A stretch of 64,000 nucleotides of DNA, from positions 146,829,501-146,893,500 of the forward strand of contig CM075347.1 in NCBI GenBank assembly GCA_037693485.1, read 5' to 3'. A program made the position numbers and the translations under genes. The DNA comes from Kitagawia praeruptora. Its lineage: Eukaryota > Streptophyta > Magnoliopsida > Apiales > Apiaceae. How positions within the stretch are numbered: position 1 is the stretch's first letter; the number at the start of each line of letters is the position of its first letter. The notes beneath the pieces were generated by a model that did not search any database, had not been told where the DNA came from, and saw nothing but the letters and a program-made list of their open reading frames with translations. Positions 21,135 to 32,990 of this stretch are shown piece after piece.

Positions 21135-23280
21135 TTTATCTTTTGACCTGACGCTTTTTCATAAATCGACAAAATCTCTAGTATTCTTCTTGCCTCCTCC
21201 GTATCTACCTTACAATACAATTAAGTAGCTATCATCCGCGAATAACATGTGAGAAATAACAGGTGCTTTACGACATATTTTGACACCATGGATCCATTTT
21301 TTGCTTTCATAGTCCCGTATTAAAGCCGACAAACCCTCAGCACAAATGATGAATAAATACGGAGACAACGGGTCTCCTTGCCTAATACCCCTTGTAGGCA
21401 TAATCGGGCCCATCTCTTGATCACCATGAGTAATATTATAAGTCACCGTCTGCACACACTGACTGATTAAATAAGTCCACCTGCTGCTAAATCCCATTCT
21501 CTCCAATATAGTTCGTAAAAAATCCCACTCTATCCGGTCAAATGCTTTACTTATATCGAGTTTTAGAGCCATGTAACCTTCCTTCCCCATCCGTTTTCTC
21601 TTTAAATAGTACATAACTTCGAAAGAGATCATGATGTTGTCAGCAATTAGCCACCCCGGTATGAACGCACTTTGAGTATCCAAAACAACCGTGTGTAATA
21701 CCTCCTTCAACCGATTAGTAAGAACCTTTGTAACCACCTTCATTAAAACATTACACAAAGCAATCGGTCGAAGCTCATTTACTGTAGAAGGATTCTTCTT
21801 TTTCGGAATAAGAACTATATTTGTGTCATTGAGCCCTTTTAGCACTTCCCCTGTATCAAAAAAATTCCTTACTACCTCCACCACATTTTGCCCAACTATA
21901 GCCCAATGTTTTTAAAAAAAGGCAGGCGTCATCCCATCCGGCCCCGGTGCTTTATCCGGATGCATCTGAAATAAAGCCACCTTTACTTCCTTCTCCGTAA
22001 CTGGCATCAATAAATCCCTATTTTGCTGTTCTGAAATCGTTTTCGGCACACAGCTGATAACTTTGTCTGCATCTGTACTTGTAGCCTCGAATAGTTTTCG
22101 ATAATACTCAGAAATATGATCAGCTAAACCACTTTGCCAATCCACCCAGTTTCCTTCCTCAGTTTTGATCTTCTGTATCTGGTTCGTTCGTCTGCGAGAA
22201 CTACATGAAGCATGAAAGTACCTTGTATTTCTGTCCCCTGATTGAAGCCATAACTGTTTCGATCTCTGTCGGCAAAAAATCTCCTTTTGATCCAGTATTA
22301 AAAAAAACTGTTGTTTGACCTGTTTATACCGTTCCAAAGACTGTGTGTCTTGTTTACCTCGGAGAGATTTTAACTGAGCTTTACATTCTTTTATTCGCTT
22401 ATTAAAACACCCTGTGATTTCCTTACCCCAAACTTCCAAATTCTGACCACAACGAGCTATCATCTGCATAATGTCACTACAGTTCATATCATCCCAACAG
22501 TCTTTAACAATGAAAATATAGTGGCTCCGTCAACCATGCGTTCTCAAAACGAAATCGTTTCTTCTTGAAATGCTTAACTTTCTACACTGGCTCCAGCAAT
22601 AACGGACTATGGTCTGATGGCGATCCCTCTAAATTGTACAACTTAGCTAGAAGAAATAAATCCAGCCATGAAGAACTAGTAAGAGCTCTGTCCAGTTTTA
22701 TCTCCATCCAGTTTTCCGTATTCCTCGCTTTCTCCCAAGTAAACTGATGTCCTACCAGATTCATATCTCTTAACCATGTCTCCATTAAGACTTCATTAAA
22801 ACCTTCAATCAGCCATCCAGGATATATTGCTCCACCTTTTTTCTCCTCTTGACACACTATATTATTTAAATCCCCAATCAAACACCACGGAAGGTTTGAG
22901 TCTCTAGCCAGGTTCCTCAAAAGATCCCATGTTCTCCTCCTTCGAGCTCAAATCGGCTCTCCATAAAAGCCTGTTATTCTATAGGGATTAACATTATCCA
23001 TACTTACTTCCAGGTCAATATGATTCTGAGATAAATTGACGAGTTTTGCTTGCATAGCTTCCTTCCAAAGAATTGCCAAATCTCCACTTTTTCCTTGCGA
23101 TTCAACTACCACCATCCCCTCAAAACCTAGTTTAAGTCTAACTCCTTCCATCTTCTTTTTTTTACTTCTCGTTTCACACAAAAATATACATGTAGGCTTC
23201 TCTTTCCGGACTATGTCCTGAAGGAACTGTATCTTCCAAGGTGAGCCCATACCTTGGCAGTTCCAGCTTAATGTATTCAT
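21135..23280 (-). pseudogene. LINE ORF2 remnant: AP endonuclease and reverse transcriptase
   Basis: The endonuclease starts at 23280 with NTLSWNCQGMG and continues with CETRSKK. A stop just after FYGEPI (about 22947) breaks it before RRRTWDLLRNLARDSN. Further stops lie near 22581 and 22490. RT pieces follow at 22487-21912 (ending with the APGPDGMTPAFF box) and 21884-21210 with IPKK, SAFIPGWLIADNI, DISKAFDRIEWDFL, GIRQGDPLSPYLF and the FADD catalytic box. A frameshift beyond 21212 leads into DTEEARRILEIL up to 21135, where copia-3 starts. A functional LINE ORF2 would continue about 500 residues further. Confidence 0.88.
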
Positions 23281-24472
23281 GAGGAAGGGCGGGCCTGCCC
23301 TGCAATACCCGCCAGCATCAAGTTTTTTGGACTTGTGTTATCCCCATCTTGCACCACAATATTATCTGAGCCCCCTAGATTATTCATTCTTTCCACATCC
23401 ATTATGCTTACATTATCAGGCCCAACTCTTTTCCTTTTGCGTTCTTCTGATTGTAGCCCACCCATTTCCTCATCTACAGGCCCATACAGGGGATTTGAAA
23501 TTGATGAACACCCCGCGAAATTAGTGCTAACAACTTTCTTGGATGATCTATTTGTATTAACAGCAGTAATGAATATCAAATCCCTATTATCACGCCCTTC
23601 ATTATTCACCATATTAGAATTTGAATTTAGATTATCCTCAATATTCGCCTTACTATTTTCCCGCCCAACTCTGGACTCCCAGCTGTCATCGTCTTCCTCT
23701 CTAAGCCACTACTTTTCACCGTTCCGGCCGTTCTCCGTGGAGGTGCTTTAAGCCAATTTCCCCATTCCTTTATTCCCTCCTCCCCTCTCTTGTCAATGAA
23801 CCTCCTACAAAACCTTTCCGTATGAGTAACTAACCCACATGAGAAACAGAATTCTCCCAACCTCTCGTATTTACAAGAAACAATAACCTTCGTCTTATTT
23901 TTCCTCATGATTTTCTTCTTACGCTTCAAAGGCTTTCGAACATCAATACGTATCTTCAACCGCATAAACTCTCTCCATATAGCAGCATCATTCTTCGCAT
24001 CATACTGTAAAAACTCACCAAAAAAATTACCCAGCTGTTTACCTACACTTTCATTCATGAATCCAGATGGTAAATCGTAAATCTGAATCCATATAGACAG
24101 ATGCCATAAAGTGACTTTCACCGGATCTTCTCCACTTGGAATAGACGATAAGACAAGCATAACATTGTCAAAAGACCACGGGCCACCATTATACACCCAC
24201 TGCATATCCTCTTTATGATAAAATTAAAAGATAAAGATCCCTATTTCCAGTTCTCTTATGTTTATACCCATCGTTGGTTTCCAAATATCGGCCATCTTTG
24301 ATTTCATAGCACGTACATTCAAGTTTTTCTCCGTTAGAAATCTTCCGACCAGGCACAAGTCATACCTATTAACGTTCTCTTCAATATCTCCATCAAATAT
24401 CAGACCCTCGTTCTCTTCTTCTTCGATATTCAAACCCGCCATCTGTTCCTCTACATTCTGGTATCTCGCCAT
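23277..24472 (-). pseudogene. LINE ORF1 remnant with DUF4283-like domain and zinc knuckle
   Basis: The ATG at 24472 begins MARYQNVEEQ. A DUF4283-like nucleic-acid-binding region spans the first ~150 residues, with a frameshift near 24215. The basic segment KPLKRKKKIMRKNK and a cysteine-rich knuckle, CFSCGLVTHTERFC, follow near 23850-23810. The frame breaks again near 23625, and the C-terminal part is in another frame ending at 23277, overlapping the ORF2 start by 4 nt. ORF1 packages LINE RNA. Confidence 0.8.
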
Positions 24473-24834
24473 TGATACCTTCTCACAGACCTCCTACCTC
24501 TGATAATAGAGAAAGAGTGGAGAGAAAAACAAGACTCTCACAATTTCATGAAGAGAATAAAATCAAGGATGATTTTTTATATAAATGTGAATTATGGATT
24601 TTAAAAGAAAGATATTTTTTAAGTAGAACTGTGTATTGTGGATTTTAGAAGAAATCTATTTTCAAGTAGAAATGTGGATTTATGAGTTTTAAAAGAAATA
24701 TATCTTTAAAATCGAAGTGGTTATAGTTTGATGTTTATAATACTATAAATACTCGTTAAATTGTTTTAACTAGTAGTACATGTTGAAATATGATTTTGAG
24801 AAAAACTGAGCAGACTGGCATTGCTAGTGAATCA

Positions 24835-24971
24835 CTCCAAAAATGGAGACAATATGAACCTCCAGAAATGGAGGCAGTATGAACTTCCAGAAATGGAGAC
24901 AGTATGAACCTCCAGAAATGGAGGTAGTATGAACTTCCAGAAATGTAAACTGTGTGAACTTCCCGAAATAG
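24835..24971 (+). repeat. 25-bp tandem repeat, about five copies
   Basis: The unit is of the form YTCCAGAAATGGAGRCAGTATGAAC. Odd and even copies alternate between CTCC and TTCC starts, so a 50-bp higher-order unit is possible. The final copies are degenerate. Confidence 0.85.
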
Positions 24972-25790
24972 GAAGTAAAGGCCGGGGACCCCCACTAGTA
25001 GAACTTGATGAACTTGTCGTGTGTAGAATGCCCAGTTTTTCCTAATGAAATTTATGAAGTTTATATTTTTATTATAAACTGTGATTTGTGAAATGATGAT
25101 GATTGCTTATATGCAATATTGTGAAAATGCTTTAAGATTCAGTGTATTGTGAAATTGTGTTGAGTTTCGGATTATTGTGAAATAAAACTGTTTAAAAAAT
25201 TATTATTCAGTTTTAAAAGATGCCATGTTGGCAGAACTCTGATTTTGGTGTGAGTTTATATTTTATTATAAACTGTATGGAGATGAATACTTTGGCAGAA
25301 GTCTGATTTTGGTGTGGGTTTATATTTTATTATAAATTGTGTAGTGATAATGATTTCCAAAACTAAAATATTTTATAAAACCTCAGTGGATCACTACAAA
25401 ATTTACTTGCTGAGCTTTATAGCTCATTCCTTTATTTTATAAATTATCACAGGAAGATACTGAAGATTTCAGAAGAATACTAGGAAAGGTAGAAAGAAGT
25501 GATGGACCAATAGAGCTGGTGGTTCATTTAGTGGTTGTGCTTTACGTACTGAAGTTTTTAGATCAACTTAGTGGAAGCACTTGTTGTGGACTTTGATTGT
25601 ATGTTGATTCGAGGTAAGTCAGGACAGCGTTGGCTTGTCGTTGTACAAATTACAGCACATGATAGATAATAGTTGAGATGCGTTGTGTGTGTCACAATTT
25701 TTGGTGAGATAGACTTTTGTTATAGAGTTGAATTGTTGAATTGAAAAACAGGTGGATAGTCCTATTTACGAATACTTCATGCCGAAATTT

Positions 25791-25793
<3 letters not shown>

Positions 25794-25839
<46 letters not shown>
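25794..25839. repeat. TA dinucleotide microsatellite
   Basis: A run of about 23 TA units in AT-rich DNA. Confidence 0.95.
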
Positions 25840-25842
<3 letters not shown>

Positions 25843-27155
25843 CAGGTTAAGCAGGTTGTGATGTAATTTGACGGACCCTCGGGCCGGTTCTTTCCAGAGG
25901 AAATCAAACCGGGGTCGAGGGCGTCACATTATAACATTAGAATAAAAAATTAAAAATAAAGCAAATGAAAGAGTTTATTCTTTTTTAAAAAAAAAATGGG
26001 ATTAAAATTATAAATTTGAAAGCTAATGTGTTATTAATATTTTTTTAAAAAATATTTAAAAAGAACTAATTAACTAAATGAATGATATTTTATGATCGGT
26101 TAAACTATAACTTGGAGAAAATGGATATACAAATTTAAAATATGAGACGCTGATATCTAAAATTTTATTAATTATTTTACAAATTGTAAAGTTAGTGATA
26201 ACTTATCAAAATGTAATTTTTTTTATTTTTATAAATTATTATAAATTTTACTTAACTAATTCGTAATTCAAATATCCTTTTAATTAAACCGGAATCGGAA
26301 CTGGAAAAGCTTTTTCATGATCTAGAAAAATTGGATATCTGATCCGAATTTTATAGCCGGACTGGATATTTGATTTTGCTCACCCCTACTTAAGTACATT
26401 GAAAATAAATTTAAATTAATCTTAAAAATAAATTTTAGTTATTATTTGATAAATAAAGTTAAATCGAAGTTATAAATGCGTTAAACAAAAAAAATTGTAA
26501 ATTTATATTTAATAAAAGTTTGTATTTGATACTGATCCATGATATATAATTGAAAAAATTACATGATATGAAATATGTCACATACATATATATACGTAGT
26601 ATAAAACCTTATTATATATTATTTACATATAATAATTTATAAAAAAGTACAATATATCAAATTAAATATTACAAATAGCTCGATACTTTGATGACACACT
26701 ATACATAAGTTAAATTTTATGAAAAGTTGTTATCATGTTCAACTTTTTGAGTTAAAGTACATTGAGAATAAATTTAAATTAATCTTTAAAAAAAAAAAAA
26801 AAAAAGCTAGTTTTCATAAGTTTAGTTGATTTTCAATTTTTTCTTCATTGTTTCTTTGATTTCAGTACTAGTAAAACACGCTCTCTAACGGAAGCCTTAT
26901 ATTATTATGGCTTAATACAAAAACAACTACTGAGTACTGACACATCTTTTTGCACCATTAGAAAAAAGCGAAACGGATGAGCTTAATTAGGAATAATTTT
27001 CAATGTTGGTCTGTTTTTGAAAATTGTTACTCCGTATGTTTAGAAAGAGAGGACGGGTTGGAAAAAAGTATGAGATATGGATACATATGAATTTTCGATA
27101 AAATCATAGTTGATTTCTCCGTAATAACTTGATCGAATGGCAGATAAATGGTGAG

Positions 27156-27845
27156 CTGGGATCCTCTGTTCCATTTTTCCGTGTCTCCTTTGTGTCCCAT
27201 GTTGTTTTTAATATAAAAAAATGCTCTTGTAAAGGGGTGTTGGCCCTCTTTATCACAATTTGGGGTTAAAATGCCCTAAATCTCACAATCCTAAAAAATG
27301 GCCCTTACTATCACAAATAAATGCAAGGGCGTATGGCGTTTATGATTCTGGGGTGATAACGCAACTTTATGTTGCGTTTCCTTTTTTTTTTTTTTTAACA
27401 TTCACGCATCACTATCATGCGTTACTCTCTTTTTTTTTTTTTTTTTTGAAAATTGATTACCCCTGCGGGACCCACAACAGTAAACGCCAATGGAAGTTAC
27501 GTTTCTTAGAAACGCAACATAATGATGCGTTTTTTGCTTATTATTATTTTTTTTTCTGGAAGTCGATTTTTAATATTTAAAAATTAAAAAAGCCACACGC
27601 CCTTGCGTTTTTTAAAAACGTGAGATAAAGTGGCGTTTTTCTGTGATAAAAAGGGCCATTTTTTTAGTTTGTGATAATTAGGGCATTTTACCTCCAAATT
27701 GTGATAAAGAGGGCCATTTCTCCTTGTGAAGCCCATTTTTATTATTTATTAAAATGGATCCCATAAAAGTACTCTTTTTGTATTAAAAAGAGCAGGGAAT
27801 ACAGAGAAAGGGGACAGAGGATCGGGACAGAGGATCCCGACCCAT
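27156..27845. mobile_element. Outer inverted-repeat element interrupted by a MITE
   Basis: GGGATCCTCTGT at about 27159 and ACAGAGGATCCC at about 27827 are inverted copies. The DNA inside each (with TGTGTCCCATG and TATTAAAA-type matches) also pairs imperfectly. The Mutator-like MITE at 27235-27722 sits inside, so this is a nested pair. The outer edges are approximate. Confidence 0.45.
27235..27722. mobile_element. Mutator-like MITE (488 bp) with 9-bp target duplication
   Basis: The flanks are CTTGTAAAG (27226-27234) and CTTGTGAAG (27723-27731), which match at 8 of 9 positions. The ends form a long imperfect terminal inverted repeat of about 80 bp with GGCCCTCTTTATCACAATTT in common. Long inverted ends plus a 9-bp duplication are Mutator-like hallmarks. 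Repeated AACGCAA/ACGCAT words fill the interior. No transposase. Confidence 0.78.
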
Positions 27846-28064
27846 AAATGGTGTACCTTGGTCATAAATATACGTGATGAAGCAATAAATTTGTATTTTT
27901 TGGAAGCTAGTGAGATTACTACATATACGGTATAATCCAACTTCATTAATTAGTTTTTTAATTATAACAGAGCAGAGCGTAGACATATTCTACTAAATCT
28001 TACATTTGGTTTAACTTTTTAATAACATATATCAAATGTGTTCAGTTCATAAATTATGATGATA

Positions 28065-28336
28065 CTCCCTCCGTCCCAAAATACATGTCCCTTTTCTAAA
28101 ATGAAATTGTCTCATTTTACATGTCCCTTTTCTACTTTCAATGCAAATTTAAGAGTAATTTTCCAAAACTATCCCTACATTTATTGTATCTAAATTTGAC
28201 TTTTTTTCAAACTTAACACTATTCTCTTTTTTCAATGTATTAATTAAGGGTATTGGTTGGAAAATTTTATCTAACTAACTTTCTCTTAATATGTGTGTAT
28301 TTTAGAAAAGGGACAAGTAAATTGGGACGGAGGGAG
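28065..28336. mobile_element. Stowaway MITE (272 bp)
   Basis: The ends are CTCCCTCCGTCCC and GGGACGGAGGGAG, flanked by TA on both sides (28063-28064 and 28337-28338). These are the terminal repeat and target of Tc1/mariner-derived Stowaway elements. Confidence 0.93.
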
Positions 28337-28534
28337 TAACATATAGAACGGCATATATAGCTATACAGAAAATATGCATCTCGAAAAATAATCATTTAAG
28401 CAAATGTACACGAAATTTTGAAATAAAAAGACAGGTTTACACTTAAATAATCGAACTCAGTCTCAACACCAGTCCATTAATCCAGGCCAGCCGAAGATCA
28501 TTAAACACTGATTCATAAATTTAACCTACTAGTA

Positions 28535-28787
28535 CTCCCTCAGTCCCAAGTAGTTGTTTACGTTTCAAAATGATGTTTTTGGCACGCATTTTAAGGTGCA
28601 TTTTAAAGGTAGTTTCATAACATATTTTTAAAATTTTCTTTTTTTGTATAAAAATATAATGTATATATTTTTATACAAAAAAAGAAAATTTTAAAAATAA
28701 TTTATGGAACTATCCTTAAAATACACCTTAAAATGCGTGTCAGAAAGTGTAAAAAGAAATGTAAAGAATTGGTTGGGACGGAGGGAG
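28535..28787. mobile_element. Second Stowaway MITE (253 bp)
   Basis: The ends are CTCCCTCAGTCCC and GGGACGGAGGGAG with flanking TA. A long central palindrome around 28660 (TTTTTTTGTATAAAAATA and its complement) would fold the element into a hairpin. Confidence 0.92.
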
Positions 28788-29019
28788 TAATAATTATGCA
28801 TGTATCAGTATCCGCATTCAGCAGGAAAGTACATTTTCCAATGCAAAGTTAACTTGTCCAACACTTTGATCGATATATATAGCTTCTGCCGATTGTGACA
28901 CAAACAAGTACTGACAATAACTATGTGACTAGATTCCATATCAACTGACTCAAATTCAGAAGCTAATTAACGACCAACAGAAGTATAAGGAGTATTGTGC
29001 AATGTTGATACTACGATTA

Positions 29020-30909
29020 CTAATTACCACTTCGTTGTTGTTTTTCAAACCCTTTCAGCGAAACAAGACTCTCAGTGTACTTGACAGCTGACCACATAGG
29101 TAATCTTTTTTCACAAACAACCTTCTTCGTAGATTTCTTTTTGTAGTCATAAAAGAAGTATCCAGAAGGATTATTAATATAAGCTAAAATCTGTCCAGAA
29201 ACCAAAATAAAATATACCCGATTTATCTTACAATCTAGGGTAAAAACGAAAAATACCGATTTTTCTGAAAAAAAAAACGAAAATACCATTTTCGGGGAGA
29301 GGGTGTTGAAAATACCCATTTTGTTACGCATTTGTGATTGGGGTAACGGGGGATACGCATTTCTGATTGGGGTAATCAATGTCACGGAAATTTCATTGGG
29401 GTAACGAGTGTATTGTAGAAGCAGGCCAGGTTGGGATACGCATTTTCATATTGCGTATCACCTGTCACGCATCATCGACATGCGTGATGACGTCATCGTC
29501 GTTTTACCACAGACGAGCACTCCGGTGCGATTTAATGGCGATTCCGGCAAACATTTTTCGATCCATTCGTTCCTACAAATCCGGAACTTTCCCAACACAT
29601 GCTATATACCATTGCAATCGTCGTTCGAAGCTCTACACGCCTGTACCAATTTTATTACATTTGTTATGCACGTTTGAGAACCCCCAAATCACCCCATTTT
29701 TTCCGATCTGTTTCTCCGATGACCTTCAACACGCCCCTGCGGGGCCAGCAAACACTAAAACAAATGGAAAGAAATATAGAGTGAGTTGTGACGATTATTT
29801 TCATGTGCTTGGATGAAACGTTGGTTTAGATATGACTGGGATCGAGCAAGAGTAACGGAGGAGGCGATTTTTCGCCGGGGAAGACGATCGGAGGTGTTGT
29901 GTGATAATGACGTCACATGACGTCATTACGCATTCCAGGAATGCGTGTCATGTGATACGCATCACAGACATGCGTATCTCCAATACGCATTTGACAGTTG
30001 GGTCATCAAATGGGTATTTTTCACACCCCCTCCCGAGAATGGGTATTCTTGTGTTTTTTTCCAGAAAAGTCGGCATTTTTAACAATTTTTCTACAATCTA
30101 CCTCAAGTTTGAACCTTTTAATCCAAGACATCTTTCCGCCACAAATATTCTCCAATGTCCATAAATTGACTGCCCCGTCAATGGATTCGTGGATCATAGC
30201 AACAGAATCTTCAAAATTCAAAACTCCCGACAACTTACGTGCACCTACTTGTGTAGGAAATATGGGATATATGCCAAACACCTCAGTATGCAAATCAAAG
30301 GATAATAATTCATAGCAATCATCCGTATACAATACTCCAGTCTTAAATTGAATCCACTGAGGGCATCTCCAATGTATTGTTTTCATTGTTCTAGGAACCT
30401 CAATCTCTTTCCAACAATCAAAATTAGAGGAGTACACCTCCGCTTTTACTACATGCGAAAAATTGACCATCCTAAGAATCTTGTAGTCGTTGGAAATAGG
30501 ATCAAAACCAAACCCCATACTAACCGGATAACAATTTGAATATTCTTTTTTAGGGGTAGGAATCTTCTTTAACCACTTGGTCAACGGATTCCATACATAT
30601 ATATGGACACCGTATAAACAGGTAAAACAAATAAGACCAGGAAAATATATGATTTGTACCAAGGCCATGACATTGTGATGGGAGTTTGAGTTTAATGAAT
30701 TCTTTATGAGTAATATCTAAGTTCCCATGAACTATGGCAATACATGGCTGTTTTTTGTGGGAATTGGAGAGATGAGCATTGATAAATTGTGGGTTTGATA
30801 TGATGGATTGCCATAGTTTGCAAACTTCGTTGAACCGGAGCAAGGATTTTGCAGGCAACCATGAAAGTATTATGAATATGACATCTTCAGGTATATAATA
30901 ACTACGCAT
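29020..30909 (-). pseudogene. F-box protein gene, frameshifted and interrupted by a transposon
   Basis: The ATG at 30909 opens an F-box (PEDVIFIILSWLPAKSLLRF, residues about 7-45), the Skp1-binding part of an SCF ubiquitin ligase subunit. An indel near 30640 shifts the frame. The new frame gives the F-box-associated repeat region with VWNPLTKWLKKIP, GFGFDPISNDYKI, VYSSNFDCWKEI and ENICGGKMSWIKRF. At 30091 an 854-bp element interrupts a coding exon. On its far side (29237-29020) the frame resumes with VSGQILAYINNPSGYFFYD and ends SLVSLKGFEKQQRSGN. Target duplication geometry shows the two halves were one exon. It is a single-exon gene of about 390 residues in its original state, now dead because of the frameshift and insertion. 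Confidence 0.85.
29238..30091. mobile_element. Mutator-like element (854 bp) inside the F-box gene
   Basis: A perfect 9-bp duplication, TACAATCTA, flanks the element (29229-29237 and 30092-30100). The terminal ~100 bp are imperfect inverted repeats (GGTAAAAACGAAAAATACCGA against its partner). The GC-richer interior holds many TACGCAT/ATGCGT words and TGACGTCA sites. There is no transposase, so it is non-autonomous. The interior could contain captured host sequence, which I cannot identify. Confidence 0.85.
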
Positions 30910-31060
30910 CGTTCTTCCCCGTTCGCCCGAATGTAAAGTTTGAGGATAATGATATTAGGGTTTTGTTCTTAACCCTAATACTTTTTTAATCAGGCCCTTC
31001 CAACTTTATGATGTGTGTGCTATAATATTGGTCAACACAAAATTCTACTAAATATTCTAA
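30910..31060. other. Upstream region of the F-box pseudogene
   Basis: This is the former 5' flank. I see no clear TATA box at a convincing distance and no other feature. Confidence 0.3.
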
Positions 31061-31252
31061 GAGTAGTGCTAGAGGTACCAAATTAGGTACCAAATGTTGT
31101 TACAAAATGACATGGCATTAACTATTTGTCATTTTGAAATGTTTTAATTGGTTGGCCCTGGCGGGCCCATTATAATTATAGCCAATCAAATCAATGTCAT
31201 GTCATTTGGTAATAATTTTTGGTACCCCAATTTGGTAGCTCTAGCATTTTTC
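31061..31252. mobile_element. Small Mutator-like MITE (192 bp)
   Basis: A perfect 9-bp duplication, ATATTCTAA, flanks it (31052-31060 and 31253-31261). The ends pair as TGCTAGAGGTACCAAATT against TGCTAGAGCTACCAAATT. A GC palindrome, GGCCCTGGCGGGCCC, lies in the middle at 31154-31168. Confidence 0.85.
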
Positions 31253-31261
31253 ATATTCTAA

Positions 31262-31637
31262 ATTACTAGGTAGAAATAGAAGGCATGAATATTTTTGTAA
31301 ATATAATTTATTTTTTTTATTCTGTTTTATTAATATCATTTTTCTTTTTCAAAAATGTTATAAATTGTATTTTGATATGAAAATTCAATTTTAACTTTAA
31401 ATAATACTCTATATTGATAATACATTTTTTAGATATAATTTGAGATATTATATATCTTTTATATCACTAAATTTTATAAATAATTATATATATATATATA
31501 TATTCTTTTATTACTTTATCAAATTTTAATATGTTAAATTCATTGATATTTATTTGTTACTATTATATTATTATAATTCAATTTCACTTTATCGACAATT
31601 AAAAATTTTGTTTCACACATAAATACAAAAAAATTGA
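31262..31637. other. AT-rich DNA without visible features
   Basis: Very AT-rich with a short TA run near 31485. I see no gene or repeat structure. Confidence 0.6.
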
Positions 31638-32537
31638 CACTACAAGAAAAAGGGGTCATAAGCGACCGAAAAAATGGTCGTAAATAGCCAATGTCGGTTG
31701 GAAATGATAGCAAAAGCAATCCTCGAGCGACCGATGACGTCGGTCGTTTAAAACCTGGTTGCTTTTGACCCTTCGGTCGTAAATAGGGATCATTTACGAC
31801 TGACAAAGTTGGTTGGTTGTAAAATTTCAGTTTCGTAATCTTTGGCCCCACATGTCACGGTGGATTGACACGTCATATCCTTTTCCAACCAACTAAAAAA
31901 TATTTCAGTCGTAAATTGTTGGTTGCAAATGTCTAATCATTTTCAACCAGCATTCAGTCACAAGTACGTGGTCACAAATACATGTTATATTTCCAACCAA
32001 TTATCTGTTGTAAATGATGACACAAATTCCAATCAACCATTGGTTGTAAAAGATCAAACAATAATTGGTTGGTTATGATATTCACTACATTCAAACTATT
32101 TGAAAGAATCATTTCCTCGAAAGATTATAATACATTCATCCATAATAAACATTCAAACTGTACATAGAGATATATAATTGTTGGAAAATTAATCTTAAAT
32201 TTAATTATTTAGATATTAGTTTTATTTGTATTTAGTCTTATTTGAATAAATCAATGAGCTGTGCATGTAGCAGTAAGAAAAGATAGTAGAAGTAGTCGTG
32301 TTTGTTTGTTGAAGTGAGCGAGTCTCACGGGAGTTTGATGTTAGTAGGAGTATGGAAGTAGTGGACTAAGTGTAGGAAAGTAGTAGCTAATTTCTAGCTT
32401 GTTTTACAGGGTATATATATCCTGCTTGTATTTCAGTTTTATCATCAGAAATAGAACATACATTTGTTCCAAATTTTATTTCCTTATACATACGTGCTCA
32501 AATAGATATCAGTAAATAAGTTTCTGTTTTCCAACAG

Positions 32538-32549
32538 TGGTATCAGAGC
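32538..32549 (+). promoter_or_regulatory. Primer binding site of the TRIM
   Basis: TGGTATCAGAGC one base after the LTR end at 32536. Confidence 0.93.
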
Positions 32550-32836
32550 CCGGGGGAGGGGGTTCAAGGCTTAACAGCTTTCCCTCCGATCCTTGAGGCA
32601 TAAGAAGGTGGTTGCTGAAGAGAGGTTGCCGAGAGAGATGACAAGAAACAACAGAGCTGTTGTGCATGTGTTGATGATGTTTGTGCATGTGCAACCAACC
32701 GAGAAAGAAGAAATCGGGGAAGAGAGAATGATGGTGCAGGTTGTCAATATGTGTATATATATTACATGTGTGTGTATGGCCTGAGCATAAATTATAGCAG
32801 AGAAAAACGGAGAGAAGTGCTCCAAAATCAAAGATA

Positions 32837-32990
32837 TGTTGGTGAGAAGTGCATCAACAAAGTATAATGGGAGGTTGATGAGAAGTGCATCAACAAAGTA
32901 TATGGGAGGTTGATGAGAAGTGCATCAACAAAGTAAATGAAAGGGTGATGAGAAGTGCATCACAAGATGAAGAGAGGTGCTTCATAAGTT
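32837..32990 (+). repeat. Tandem repeat inside the TRIM, about four copies
   Basis: The core GATGAGAAGTGCATCA followed by ACAAAGTA recurs every 30-37 bp in the interior just before the polypurine tract. It may be a packaging or structural signal, or simple slippage. Confidence 0.8.

Larger units (their letters stand above)
21135..24535 (-). mobile_element. L1-type LINE, broken and cut by copia-3
   Basis: The minus strand carries a short 5' UTR (24535-24473), ORF1 and the endonuclease-RT part of ORF2. The 3' half of ORF2 is absent because copia-3 enters it. All reading frames are broken by stops and indels, which marks an old copy. The 5' boundary is approximate because no target duplication is visible. 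Confidence 0.85.
24536..27155. other. AT-rich non-coding DNA with retroelement-like remnants
   Basis: No gene is supported here. It contains a 25-bp tandem repeat, a TA microsatellite at 25794-25839 and a poly(A) run near 26790. The part from about 25380 to 25928 ends with GGGTCGAGGGCGTCACA, which resembles the end of a plant Ty3/gypsy LTR. I could not find a matching start, so I do not call an element. Confidence 0.5.

Noticed and set aside
24756..24995. Minus-strand 79-codon frame with repeated peptide units
   Set aside because: It is a translation of the 25-bp tandem repeat with no other support.
24781..25928. Solo Ty3/gypsy LTR
   Set aside because: The right end resembles such an LTR (GGGCGTCACA), but no matching TGTGACG start or target duplication was found.
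29379..30315. Plus-strand open frames of 60-145 codons inside the Mutator-like element and F-box pseudogene
   Set aside because: They overlap a well-supported element and an antisense pseudogene, and show no domain.
32593..32784. 63-codon frame inside the TRIM as a retroelement protein
   Set aside because: It has no gag or pol similarity, and TRIM interiors are normally non-coding.
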